This document shows, one piece after another, positions 1 to 9,400 of a stretch of 64,000 nucleotides of DNA; within the stretch, counting starts at the first letter, position 1; each line of letters opens with the position of its first letter. A program made the position numbers and the translations under genes. Source of the stretch: DASZRZ01 sp963732925 (lineage in GTDB: Bacteria > Acidobacteriota > Terriglobia > Terriglobales > Acidobacteriaceae). The stretch covers positions 1-64,000 of the forward strand of contig CAVTBJ010000013.1 in the NCBI GenBank assembly GCA_963732925.1, read 5' to 3'. Below the pieces are notes generated by a model that saw only the letters and a program-made list of their open reading frames with translations, searched no databases and was not told the DNA's origin.

Positions 1-45
1 GTGGAGCGGACCAAGGCGCATGAGCTGCGGCTGTTGCCGAAGTAA
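1..45 (+). CDS. C-terminal end of an unidentified protein (partial)
   Basis: The first 14 codons read VERTKAHELRLLPK and end in TAA at 43-45. This looks like the tail of a gene that begins before the window. The fragment is too short to identify. The following 46-263 holds no convincing gene, only a degenerate copy of a dispersed intergenic repeat. Confidence 0.35.
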   Translation: MERTKAHELRLLPK

Positions 46-107
46 AACGTCTCCGTTCCTTCTGCCTGTCAAGAAACCCTGCGTGTTGCGGTTTTAATCG
101 GTGTACG

Positions 108-138
108 CGGGAATCTTTCGCTTCGCTCAAGATGACTC
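108..138. repeat. Degenerate dispersed intergenic repeat (copy A)
   Basis: GAATCTTTCGCTTCGCTCAAGATGACT resembles the intergenic pattern AAGATTCCTCGACTC...CGGGATGACA, which recurs near 6395, 30715, 50246 and 56886. This is the shortest and weakest match. Copies vary in length and sit only between genes. Confidence 0.35.
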
Positions 139-263
139 AGCCATCGAGGCAGGGTAGAATCGGGCGAGCTTCTCCTGCTTCATCAGCTTGAGGTATTGGC
201 CGCGCCTCGAAATTAGGGCTGGCTGCCAGAATCATTGCGACACAGGACGAGAACACTCCAATT

Positions 264-734
264 ATGGGTCTCATAATCCGTTCTTCCGCCATTCATGCGG
301 CCGGATGCTATACCACCAGCTCAATTCGCAAGGGGGCGCGGATTCTGGAATATACCGGTCCACTGCTCGCACAGAAGGACGCGGATGAGTTGTACGACAA
401 CAAGGATTTCACCTACCTGTTCGGTGTGGGGGACGGCAAGTTTCTGATCGATGGGCATGGGATGGCGGCATTTTTGAACCACTCGTGCGATCCCAACTGC
501 GAAACCGATGAAGTGAAGGGGCACGTCTGGATTTTCGCTGCCCGCAACATCCACCCGGGCGAGGAACTGTGCTACGACTACAACCTCTACGACGGGATTG
601 GAGAGGCAACGTGTAACTGCGGCTCGAAAGGCTGCCGCGGAACCATGTATTCACCGGAAGAAATCCGCAAGCGAAAACGGGCCCAGGCGAAAAAGCGGAA
701 GAAACGGCAGAACCAGAACGCGGGCCGAAGCTAA
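264..734 (+). CDS. SET-domain protein lysine methyltransferase-like
   Basis: This 156-residue protein is a compact SET domain. The SAM/lysine-channel motif NHSCDPNC lies at residues 72-79, GEELCYDYN at 99-107, and a post-SET-like CNCGSKGC at 117-124 whose three cysteines could bind zinc with the cysteine of the NHSC motif. SET enzymes transfer methyl groups from SAM to protein lysines; the bacterial substrates are mostly unknown. Residues 132-149 form a strongly basic tail (IRKRKRAQAKKRKKR), unusual for a metabolic enzyme and suggestive of nucleic-acid or ribosome contact. The ATG at 264 is the natural start because the fold begins within five residues. The gene stands alone, 60 bp before proC. 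The family call is firm; the target is unknown. Confidence 0.88.
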   Translation: MGLIIRSSAIHAAGCYTTSSIRKGARILEYTGPLLAQKDADELYDNKDFTYLFGVGDGKFLIDGHGMAAFLNHSCDPNCETDEVKGHVWIFAARNIHPGEELCYDYNLYDGIGEATCNCGSKGCRGTMYSPEEIRKRKRAQAKKRKKRQNQNAGRS

Positions 735-794
735 AAAGCAGAACAGAAACTAAGAGTGGTCCAGCAGTTTGGTAATCGAAATCAGGAGAACTCC

Positions 795-1682
795 ATGCTC
801 TCACCGCAACGACCCGCCATGTCGCCCAAGATCGAGGAAACGGAGGCCCTGTTTACGGGCTCCAGCAAGGCATCGGGGAAAATCGCCGTCCTGGGGGCGG
901 GCCGCATCGGAGGCATCCTGCTGGAAGCGTTTCTGCGCCGGGGAATCGCCGGTCCCGGCGACCTGATGGGAACCATGCAGCATCCGCAGAAGGCAGCCGA
1001 AGCAGCCCGGCGGCTGGACGTTCCGGTGCACACCGACAATCGCTCGGCTGCGCGCGCCGCGGATGTAATCCTGTTGTGCGTGAAGCCGCAGAGCCTGGCG
1101 GCGCTGTTGGAGGAAATTCGTCCGGAACTGACGCCCCGGAAGCTGCTGATTTCGGTGGTCGCCTCTGCCTCTACCGCCTATATTGAGTCTCGCGCAGGCG
1201 CCGAGATTCCCCTGGTTCGTGCCATGCCGAATACGCCCGCCACTGTGGGTTGCGGGGTAACCGCCATTTGCAAGGGCAGGTGGGCGAGCGACGCCAACAT
1301 GCGCACGGCGCAGGCCCTGTTCTCCTCCGTAGGCCGCGTTGTGACCGTGGACGACGCGCAGATGGACGCGGTGACCGGGCTCTCCGCTTGCGGGCCGGCT
1401 TACATTTACATCATTCTGGAATCGCTGGCCGAGGCGGGAGTGAAGGTGGGACTGCCGCGCGAGCTGGCCACGCAACTGGCAGCGCAGACTGCACTGGGGT
1501 CAGCGCAGGTAGTGTTGCAGACGGGAAATCACCCAGCCCTGCTGAAAGATGACGTTACTACCCCGGGAGGCTGCACCATCGATGGACTGCTGGAGCTGGA
1601 AGAAGGGCGCTTGCGGGTCACGTTGATCAAGGCTGTGGTGAAGGCCACCCAGCGGGCCAAGGAGCTGTTGATGCGGGAGTAG
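795..1682 (+). CDS. proC: Pyrroline-5-carboxylate reductase
   Basis: Last step of proline synthesis: NAD(P)H-dependent reduction of 1-pyrroline-5-carboxylate to proline in the cytosol. The Rossmann motif IAVLGAGRIGG is at about residues 30-40. VRAMPNTPATVGCG and the C-terminal signature TTPGGCTIDGL are both present, with the CGPAYIYIILE helix between them. The frame opens at a GTG at 756, but the ATG at 795 has AGGAG six bases upstream and gives 295 residues. Even from there about 28 residues precede the Rossmann fold, slightly more than the usual family length of about 270. It is followed by a convergent SDR gene. Confidence 0.93.
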   Translation: MLSPQRPAMSPKIEETEALFTGSSKASGKIAVLGAGRIGGILLEAFLRRGIAGPGDLMGTMQHPQKAAEAARRLDVPVHTDNRSAARAADVILLCVKPQSLAALLEEIRPELTPRKLLISVVASASTAYIESRAGAEIPLVRAMPNTPATVGCGVTAICKGRWASDANMRTAQALFSSVGRVVTVDDAQMDAVTGLSACGPAYIYIILESLAEAGVKVGLPRELATQLAAQTALGSAQVVLQTGNHPALLKDDVTTPGGCTIDGLLELEEGRLRVTLIKAVVKATQRAKELLMRE

Positions 1683-1730
1683 TTCTCTGGCAGCAGCCTC
1701 TTTCCACAGAAAACCTGGTAAAGATTGACC

Positions 1731-2561
1731 TTACCCTTGCCGCTGAACCGGCGCCTGTTCTTCGGCCATCCCTTTCTCCGCGGCGCGTAGATGCCCGGCC
1801 ATGTAGTTGTCCAGAAGCGCAGGAAAGAGCTGATAGATCTTCACCAGGATGTGGTAGTACCAGGGTACGATCACAACCTGCTTTCCCTTCAGGTAACCTT
1901 CCAGCGTGGCGCGAGCCACCGTCTTTGCCGAAGATCCCGGGCGCGCGCCTCCCAACCGCTTGGGTTCATTTCCCCGGACTGAGTTCGTGACGAAGTTGGT
2001 TGCGATGTAGCCGGGGCAAACGGTCATCACGCGGACGCCGGTTCCACGCAGTTCCAGGTCCGCGGCCTTACCAATGGCGGTAAGAGCGGATTTCGTTGCT
2101 CCGTAGGCGGCCGAACCCGGCACCGTGATGTAGCCGGCAACGCTAGAAATATTAATCACGGCCCCACTGCCCTGAGCCCTCATGTACGCGATTGCGGACT
2201 GCATTCCGGCGAGCGCGCCCCAGAAATTAGTCTCGAACAGTTCCCGGACCTGCTGCTGATCCAGTTTCTCGATAGTGTCCACAAGGCCGTGACCGGCGTT
2301 GTTGACCCAGATGTCGCAGCCGCCGAAGTTATGTACGGTAAGGCTGAGCAGGCGGTCGATTTCCTCGCGATTGCGCACATCGCAGGTCACGGCCAGGGAG
2401 CGCTCGGCGTGCCCGGCGCGGCTGCGGGCCGCCTCCAGGCGTCCGGGATCGCGGGAAGAAAACATGACCGACGCGCCCTCCTCGAGCAAGATACGGGCGA
2501 TTGCCTCCCCGATGCCCATGGAGGCGCCCGTCACCACCGCTACCTTGCCCTGAAGTCGCAT
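1731..2561 (-). CDS. Short-chain dehydrogenase/reductase
   Basis: A 276-residue classical SDR. The cofactor motif TGASMGIG is at 11-18, NNAG at 87-90, the catalytic serine lies in the NISSVAG stretch near 139-140, and YGATK supplies Tyr153 and Lys157. SDRs of this type oxidise or reduce hydroxyl/keto groups with NAD(P)(H); the substrate cannot be read from sequence. A hydrophobic stretch near residues 235-260 (VPWYYHILVKIYQLFPALL) suggests membrane association, as in several lipid-acting SDRs. The ATG start lies only four residues before the first beta strand. It converges with proC and is transcribed away from isocitrate lyase. Confidence 0.85.
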   Translation of the reverse strand: MRLQGKVAVVTGASMGIGEAIARILLEEGASVMFSSRDPGRLEAARSRAGHAERSLAVTCDVRNREEIDRLLSLTVHNFGGCDIWVNNAGHGLVDTIEKLDQQQVRELFETNFWGALAGMQSAIAYMRAQGSGAVINISSVAGYITVPGSAAYGATKSALTAIGKAADLELRGTGVRVMTVCPGYIATNFVTNSVRGNEPKRLGGARPGSSAKTVARATLEGYLKGKQVVIVPWYYHILVKIYQLFPALLDNYMAGHLRAAEKGMAEEQAPVQRQG

Positions 2562-2944
2562 ACCTGTTGTTTATCGTTTGCTGAGCGAGCGAAGTCAAGC
2601 CTAGCCTTGCGTGGTTGGCTCGGCCTTGGCTCCCAATGCTAAACGGAATGGGGTTTTCTGTCTGAGATTTATCCTTCCCAGAGTGTCCGCAGGACCCACA
2701 GTCGAGGAATCAATCAACCTCACGGTTGCGTTCGAGCCCGTCGGGATCGGTTCGCGGCCTTAACTGTGTACCGTACAAGATTTGGATAGAGCACAAGTGG
2801 AAAAAAGGAAGCATTATTCAAGTTTTCCAGCAAACTCCCCGTCGCTTGTCAATCGAGATCGTCCTGCGTATGCTTTACCGGCTTGTAACCCCGATCTATG
2901 ACCTATTCTGAGGTTGAATCGATGGATCTATTCGGAGGTCGAAG
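2562..2944. other. Divergent intergenic region between SDR and isocitrate lyase
   Basis: About 380 bases without a supported gene. It holds a good housekeeping promoter for isocitrate lyase (TTGTCA, 17-bp spacer, TATGCT, 2846-2874) and a GGAGG ribosome site near 2935. A 61-codon frame at 2726-2911 has no ribosome site and no family features. The long leader (about 60 nt after the promoter) leaves room for regulator binding, but no clear operator repeat was seen. Confidence 0.5.
2846..2874 (+). promoter_or_regulatory. Sigma-70-type promoter for isocitrate lyase
   Basis: TTGTCA at 2846-2851 and TATGCT at 2869-2874 are separated by exactly 17 bases and point toward the isocitrate lyase start at 2945. 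Inferred from consensus only. Confidence 0.5.
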
Positions 2945-4684
2945 ATGATGGCCGGAGCAAAGTCGGTTGCGGTTATGGAAGTTGAGAACTGGTGGCAGCA
3001 GCAACGGGCCGCGGGACGTCATATTCGTCGCCTGCATACAGCGGAGCAGGTTACAGGATTACGTCTGAAGATCCGTCCCGCATATGCCGTACAAAACGCC
3101 ATTGCCCAGAAGCTTTACAGAATCCTGCGAGAGCACCAACTGCACGGTACAGCGGTCAACACCTTCGGACCATTTGACGAGGCGTCGCTGGACGCCATGG
3201 TTCGCTTAGGAATTCAGGCAATCTACATCGGTGGGTGGGCGGAGTCGGCCCGTTCCGGCGCATCCGACCAGGCGCGATATACCTACACGTATGTCGCGGA
3301 AACGGTGTCGCGTTTTTCGCGCTGTCTGCAACAGAAGGCCAGGCACAATCCGGACGACGAAGATGGGCTCCTTGCTCCCTTCGTCGTGGACATCGACACC
3401 GGCCACATGGCGCCGAAAGAGTTGGTGGAATACATGCTGACGCACGGATCGGATGACCCGCTGGTGGGGGCCATTCACATCGAAGACCAGGCGCACGGCT
3501 GCAAGAAGTGCGGCCACATGAGTGGCAAGGTCCTGGTTTCAACCGATGAACACATCAAGCGACTGAACGAGGTCCGATTGCAGCTCGATGTGATGGGGCT
3601 GGAAACCCTGTTGGTAGCCAGGACGGACGCCGAAGCTGCCGAGTTTGTCACCAGCAACCTGGATGAGAGGGACCACCCGTTTATTTTGGGGGCTACGAAC
3701 TTTCACGCGGGCTTCTACCATAAGGGGATTCAGGGAGCTCGGGAAAAGGGCCTCTCGGAATCGGAGGTGGAGAAGGTCCATCGCCGCTGGAAGAAAGACG
3801 CCGGGCTGCTAACGCTCGGGGAAGCCGTGGCTCAGCGCATTGAGCAGGCGGCCGCCCAAGGGCAGACGATAAAAATGACAGCGGTGCAATGGAAGTCGTT
3901 TGCCGCCAGCGCTTCCGCAGATTCGGCGAGGGAGAAGGCGGAAGAGCTGGGTTTCCAGATCTATTCGTATCCTGAGTGGAAGGTACTTTCCAGGATGAAC
4001 CACGATTTTTCTCCCAACAGCATTTTTTGGGACTGGGACCTCGCCAAAACGGAGGAACTCGGCTACACGCTTTACATGGTCCGCAGCGGGATTGATATGG
4101 CCATCGCGCGTTCCAAGGCTTTTCTTCCCTTCGCTGATATCTCGTGGATGGAACAGCATCGTCCGAGCCTGGAGCAGACCCGGCAATGGGCAAGTGCTTT
4201 GATTGAACATGCCAAGCATCTGAAAATGCCCCAGCCACTGTTGGCGAATAATACCTCGCCGTCGTTCTACTGGCGGGCACAGCATAATGGAAGCTCGATG
4301 AGCGATGAGGAACTCGAGAGCTTTCTGACGGAACAAGCCAAAGCGGGAATCCAGTTCCAGTTCATTACTTATGGCGGCTCGCAGCTCGACCACTTTGGAG
4401 TGCAGAAGTTCCTGCAAGGCCAGGAGGGATTTCTCAAGCGTGGAATGTTGGCCTGGGCGAACTTCCAGGATGAGGCTCTTAAGAGCCAGAACGTGTTTGT
4501 GCAGAACAGCCAGCAGTGGGCCGGCGTGAAGTGGAACGCTGCGAGGGACGCGGCCGGGCGGGGAGCGTCGGTGGCCAGTCCCACCGGGGAACGCGACACC
4601 ATGAACCAGTTCGGAAGCCCGTCGAAGCCGTCGGAAGGAGGAGAACCGTCGGTCGAGCAGTGGGAGCACACGGCTCTGCGCTAG
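2945..4684 (+). CDS. aceA: Isocitrate lyase (long form)
   Basis: Splits isocitrate to succinate and glyoxylate in the glyoxylate shunt, allowing growth on acetate or fatty acids. The family signature KKCGHM with catalytic Cys189 is at residues 187-192. The metal/substrate region VVDIDTGH is at 147-154, LVARTDAEAA follows, and NTSPSFYW is the second active-site loop. At 579 residues it is longer than the 430-residue enterobacterial enzyme and resembles the long bacterial/fungal-like class. GGAGG lies upstream of the ATG pair at 2945/2948. No malate synthase is in the window. The glycolate oxidase genes at 35.6-39.7 kb also make glyoxylate. Confidence 0.93.
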   Translation: MMAGAKSVAVMEVENWWQQQRAAGRHIRRLHTAEQVTGLRLKIRPAYAVQNAIAQKLYRILREHQLHGTAVNTFGPFDEASLDAMVRLGIQAIYIGGWAESARSGASDQARYTYTYVAETVSRFSRCLQQKARHNPDDEDGLLAPFVVDIDTGHMAPKELVEYMLTHGSDDPLVGAIHIEDQAHGCKKCGHMSGKVLVSTDEHIKRLNEVRLQLDVMGLETLLVARTDAEAAEFVTSNLDERDHPFILGATNFHAGFYHKGIQGAREKGLSESEVEKVHRRWKKDAGLLTLGEAVAQRIEQAAAQGQTIKMTAVQWKSFAASASADSAREKAEELGFQIYSYPEWKVLSRMNHDFSPNSIFWDWDLAKTEELGYTLYMVRSGIDMAIARSKAFLPFADISWMEQHRPSLEQTRQWASALIEHAKHLKMPQPLLANNTSPSFYWRAQHNGSSMSDEELESFLTEQAKAGIQFQFITYGGSQLDHFGVQKFLQGQEGFLKRGMLAWANFQDEALKSQNVFVQNSQQWAGVKWNAARDAAGRGASVASPTGERDTMNQFGSPSKPSEGGEPSVEQWEHTALR

Positions 4685-4722
4685 TGCAGTCTATCGGTTA
4701 TCTGCAAAACCTGAGTTTAGAC

Positions 4723-4776
4723 AAGGCACTTCAGCGGGGGAAACGGACAGACCGTTCAAGCGCCCGGGGGTGCCTT
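4723..4776 (+). other. Inverted-repeat structure downstream of isocitrate lyase
   Basis: AAGGCAC (4723-4729) pairs with GTGCCTT (4770-4776). Inside is a second hairpin, ACGG-acaga-CCGT (4743-4755). No T-run follows, so it is not a standard Rho-independent terminator. It could be an RNA-stability element or part of a rimO leader. Confidence 0.35.
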
Positions 4777-4873
4777 GATACTTTGCAGCAGCTTGCGGAA
4801 TGCTGACGCCACGCTCTTTCAAGAAGGAAGCAAGCTCCGCAAAGCTCGTTGCGGCAGCGATGCCATCCGCGGA

Positions 4874-4882
4874 TGCTAAACT
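4874..4882 (+). promoter_or_regulatory. Extended -10 promoter for rimO
   Basis: TG-C-TAAACT fits the extended -10 form TGnTAnnnT and lies 13 bases before the rimO ATG, so the predicted transcript has a very short leader. Similar elements precede glcD, the CDGSH gene, the ZIP gene, aceE and the zincin. Confidence 0.5.
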
Positions 4883-4894
4883 GAATAGAAGCGC

Positions 4895-6388
4895 ATGTCC
4901 GAAATTATCCGTCCGGCAGCTCCGCAGGAACACCAATCCGAAACTCCAGCAACGAACTCCTCCACACGGGTGGGCTTCGTGAGCCTGGGCTGTCCCAAGA
5001 ACCTTGTGGACAGCGAGGTCATGATGGGCATGCTGGCCGAGGCGGGAGCCGAAATTACCCGCGATGCCGCTGCTGCCGACGTGATCGTAGTAAATACCTG
5101 CTCATTCATCGAAAGCGCGCAACAGGAATCGGTGAACACCATTCTGGAGATGGCACAGCACAAGAGCGGAGGACGGGCGCGCCGCCTGGTGGTTGCGGGA
5201 TGCCTGGTGGAACGCTTCCGCGACGATATCCGCAAAAACCTGCCGGAAGTGGACGACGTGGTGGGCACGGGCGAACTGGAGCACATTCTGCGCGCGGCAG
5301 GGGTTGAGCGCCAAGCTGGAGCGGAGGCGAACTCGCCCTTCGTGATCCTGAACTCACGCGCCGAAGGCGCCGCCCGCGAGCAGGCGGGACGGTTCTCGCG
5401 CCAGGAGTGGACAGGCGCGATTGCCGATCTCCCAAATTATCTCTACGACGACCGCACTCCCCGTATGCTGGCGACCGCCCGGGCGTCTGCCTACATCAAG
5501 ATTGCCGAGGGATGCGATCATCCCTGCAGCTTCTGCATAATCCCGCAACTGCGGGGCAAATTCCGCTCCCGCCGCTTCGAGTCCGTGATTGCCGAAGCCG
5601 AGCGCCTGGCCCACCAGGGCGTGCGCGAGATCACGCTGATCGGGCAGGACACCACCTGCTACGGCGAAGACTTCGACTTGCAGGACGGGCTGGCGCTGCT
5701 GCTGGAGCGGCTAGCCACGATCGACGAGCTGCGCTGGGTACGGTTCTTGTACGCCTATCCCAACAAGATTACGGGACGGCTGCTGGAGACCATTGCCGCA
5801 TCCGACAAGATTTGCTCTTACATGGACGTTCCGCTGCAGCACGCATCGCCGGCGATGCTGAAGCGCATGAAGCGCGGCGGCGGAGCGGACATTTTTCTGC
5901 GCTCGATTGAGAAGATGCGCCGCATGGTTCCCGGCCTGACGCTGCGCACCACCATGATCGCGGGATTTCCGGGCGAGAGCGAGCGCGACTTTGAACAGCT
6001 CTGCGAGTTTGTGCGCCAGGCGCAATTCGACTGGCTGGGAGTGTTTCCCTACTCGGACGAAGAAGGCGCCGGGGCGCACGCCCTGGGGGACAAGGTCCCG
6101 CCGGCGGAGGCACGGCGCAGGCAACGCAAGCTGATGCAGATTCAGAAGCAAATCAGCCGCCGCAAAAAGAAGACCCTGGTGGGCAGGCAATTCGATGTCT
6201 TGCTGGAAGGGCCGTCCGAGGAATCCGGGCTGCTGTGGGAGGGACGCACCTCCATGCACGCTCCTGAGATCGACGGCAAGCTCTACATCAACGATTGGGG
6301 CGAGGCGGGGACTCCCGTGGCCGGGGAGTTCTATCGCTGCGAAATCACGGAAGCGCACGACTACGATCTGGTAGCGCGGTTGCTGTAA
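4895..6388 (+). CDS. rimO: Ribosomal protein uS12 methylthiotransferase
   Basis: Radical-SAM enzyme that adds a methylthio group to the conserved aspartate of ribosomal protein S12. The N-terminal MTTase domain carries its cluster cysteines at 33 (SLGCPKN), 69 (NTCSF) and 103 (AGCLVE). The radical SAM triad CDHPCSFC (Cys207, 211, 214) follows, and a C-terminal TRAM domain ends the protein. At 497 residues it is about 50 longer than E. coli RimO because of an N-terminal extension (1-24) and an insert around 135-175. The LGCPKNLVDSE motif favours RimO over the tRNA enzyme MiaB. Confidence 0.94.
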   Translation: MSEIIRPAAPQEHQSETPATNSSTRVGFVSLGCPKNLVDSEVMMGMLAEAGAEITRDAAAADVIVVNTCSFIESAQQESVNTILEMAQHKSGGRARRLVVAGCLVERFRDDIRKNLPEVDDVVGTGELEHILRAAGVERQAGAEANSPFVILNSRAEGAAREQAGRFSRQEWTGAIADLPNYLYDDRTPRMLATARASAYIKIAEGCDHPCSFCIIPQLRGKFRSRRFESVIAEAERLAHQGVREITLIGQDTTCYGEDFDLQDGLALLLERLATIDELRWVRFLYAYPNKITGRLLETIAASDKICSYMDVPLQHASPAMLKRMKRGGGADIFLRSIEKMRRMVPGLTLRTTMIAGFPGESERDFEQLCEFVRQAQFDWLGVFPYSDEEGAGAHALGDKVPPAEARRRQRKLMQIQKQISRRKKKTLVGRQFDVLLEGPSEESGLLWEGRTSMHAPEIDGKLYINDWGEAGTPVAGEFYRCEITEAHDYDLVARLL

Positions 6389-6394
6389 CACGGC

Positions 6395-6427
6395 CCGCAG
6401 ATTCCCCGCTGCGCCCGGAATGACACT
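6395..6427. repeat. Dispersed intergenic repeat (copy B)
   Basis: GCAGATTCCCCGCTGCGCCCGGAATGACA lies between the convergent rimO and TamB-Omp85 genes. It matches the pattern shared with copies near 30715 and 56886. Confidence 0.4.
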
Positions 6428-6439
6428 CACGAATGTTTC

Positions 6440-9400
6440 TCAGAACGCCTGGCCGATGCTGAAGAAGAACTGCCCGAAGGACTCGCCGGTGCGGCGGTCG
6501 AGCTTGATTCCGTAGTCGGCGCGCAGCATGACGTAAGGGGTGTACACGCGAATTCCGAAGCCGCCGCCCTCGCGGACGGAAAAGGGATTGAAGTCACTCA
6601 CCCGGGGATAGACGTTCCCGATGTCGACGAATCCCACGCCGTCGAAAATCCATTTGATGGGGAAGCGCAGCTCGTTATTCAGGGTAAACAGCGCGTTTCC
6701 GCCGACCGGCACTCCGCCCTGGGTGGGGCCGACCTCGTCTTGCCCAAAGCCACGGATGGTGGTTCCGCCTCCGGCGAAGAAACGCTCGCTTTGAATGAGA
6801 CTCTGGCCGCCCAGGCCGCCTGCCAGCCCCAAGCGGAGTGCTCCGGCATACACCAGGCGGGGCTCCTTGTCTTGCTTGAAGGGAATCTTTTGTTTACGCC
6901 CCAGGGGAATGTACTGATAGTACTGCCCGTAATAACGCACGAACTGCTGCTGCGAACCCAGGAAGCGGAAGCTGGTGGAAAACGAATTGGAGAGGAACAA
7001 GCCACGGGTGGCGTCCAGAACGCTGTTGCGCGTCTCGCGCGACACGGTGAACTCCAGGGGCGCGACCCGTTGCGAGATGGAAGCGCCGAGCGGAGGCAGG
7101 GGCAGATTTTGTTCGCCGGGAAGCGAGCCGATGTCTCCGGCAGGCAGGGTGGTGGAGGTTGTGTCCGCCACGCCGCGATTGAAAATGCGTACCCTCTCCA
7201 GGCTATAGGACCAGGTGAGCAGGTAGTCTTTGCGGAAGTTGGACTCCTGCTCCAGCGACAACCCGGTTTCGTCATCGATGAGCGAAAGCTGGTTGTTGGC
7301 AGCGGCAAAGTGCTGGTTGCGCACGTAGTACATCGAAGCCGTGGTCTTGACGGGAAAGCGGCGCAGCAGCGGCTGGCTGAAGTAGAGGCGTGATTCCTGG
7401 CGGTCGCGGTCGTAGCGCAGCCGCAGCCCCAGCGTCTGAGCGTTACCGGTAATGTTGTGACTGGAGAAATCGGAAATTACGCCCGGGCCGCGGTCGGTGT
7501 CGTAGTAACCGCCGTAGGTCCACTGGAAAGGTTGCACTTCAAGAACTTTGACCTGCACATCGACCGCTCGCTGGCCGGGCTTGAGATGGGAAGCGCCCTG
7601 GGCGGGCTGGTGGTCGATTTCCACCAACCGAAAAGCGCCCGTGCCGTAAAGATTGGCACGGGAGTTCGCCAACTCGGAACCCTTGAGCACCTGTCCCGGC
7701 TTCATGAGCAGTTGGCTGTTAATGAGGCTCTTGGTAACTTCATCGTTTCCGCTGATGGTCACCTGGTGCACGAGCGACTGCTGGCCCTCCTCGATCTGAA
7801 ACACCGGGGATACCGTGTTCTTCTGCTCATTCAGGTCCAGGGAGTAATTGATGTTGGCTTCCAGATAGCCGTTGTCGGCGTAGAAGTTCTGCAGGTCGAT
7901 GATGGAGCGGTCGCGCAGCGTGGGGGTATAGGGGTCCCCCGGCTGAAAGGAAACCTGGGCGCGCAGGCGATCCTCGGAAAAGGCATGGATTCCCTCAAAG
8001 CGGATGCCGCCCACGCGGAAAAGAGGCCCCTCGTCAATGGGAATTACGATCTCCGCCACTTGCGTTCGAGAGTCCACCTGGGGATGCGGGTCTTGCACCT
8101 TGGCGCGCAGGTATCCCTGCTGGTTGTAATAGGTCTGGAGGAGATTGCGAACATCGGCGGGCTGGGTAAGTAGTTTCCCCTTCAGATCGCTATCGTTCAT
8201 CACGTCGTCAAGGGTGTCCGGGGAAATGGCCTTGGCTCCCTGGTAGACGGTCTTCACGTTGGAAAAGTGTTTTCCGGCCTGAATATCGAAGACGACCCGC
8301 TTGTTGTCCTGACCTTCCATTTTGATGGAATCGGTAATCTTGGCTTGCACGTAGCCGCGGTCAATCAGCGCACCGCGAAGAGCCTCGACGGCGTCGGAAA
8401 CACGCTGCTGGTCGAAGACTCCCTGTTTCCAGATATTCCGAATGTGTTTGCGAACACTGCCGGGGACGTCCCAGCCCTCGTAACTAAAAAGCACGATCGG
8501 GCCGGGATGGACGGCGATGTTGATATCCACCGTGGAAGGCTGCTGGTTCAGGTTGAGGCGAACGGTGGACTCCAGCCGTTGCTGATCGGGGTAGAGCGAC
8601 TCGATTTTGTCCAGGCCCTTGCGGACCTTGAAGAAGTCGTACTTATCTCCCGGATGAACACCGAACTTATCAGCGAGCTCCTTGTCGGAGAACAGAGTAT
8701 TTCCGGTGAAAGTAACGCTCTTGACCTTGCGGTTGGGCACGGGATTGCCGATCACGGGATTGGGAGCATTGCCAAAACGCATCTCGTCGCTCAGGTCGAA
8801 GCGATAACTGTTGTCCGTCTGCTTGGTGATGCGGGTCAGAAGGCGCGGGGTGAACTTGTACTCGCCCAGCCAGATCTGATCTCCGGCGTCGGAGAGGTTG
8901 ACCGAGTAGACCAGACGCAGACCCTTGGCGAGCTGCTGTCCGACGGTGAGCCGGGCGGTCGGCGTGGCTTCGTTGGCGATCAGGCTGGGCTCGATGGAGA
9001 CCTGCGACAGTCCCGTGGCGCTTTGCAATTGCTGGGAAAGGGTGCCGCCCAGGGTGCCCGCGATGAGCGAGAAGGCCTGCTGCTGCGCGATGGTAGCCGC
9101 TGCGCCGCGGACTTGCGAGAGGGGCTGGCCGAACACCAGGACGGAAACGATATCGGGCTCGGGAAGCGTCGGGTCCGACGTAAGCGTGGTCTGGATGTTG
9201 CCGGAGCGGCCCTGCACCAGCATGTTGATGGTATAGCCGTCGGCCTGGGTGTGGGTGAGGATGTCGAGATCGGGCTCGATACGGCGCTCGTTGAGGAACG
9301 TGATGTCTCCGCGGTCAATATAAAACGTGTGGCCGCTGAGGTACAGCTCTCCGGCCTCCTGGAAGGTGACCCTTCCGACAAGAGAGGGATCGTAGTAGGA

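Noticed and set aside
188..388. 66-codon forward frame at the start of the SET gene
   Set aside because: Overlaps the SET gene in another frame, with no ribosome site or protein features.
4691..4936. 81-codon reverse frame between isocitrate lyase and rimO
   Set aside because: Runs through the rimO promoter and start and has no ribosome site; composition alone is not enough.
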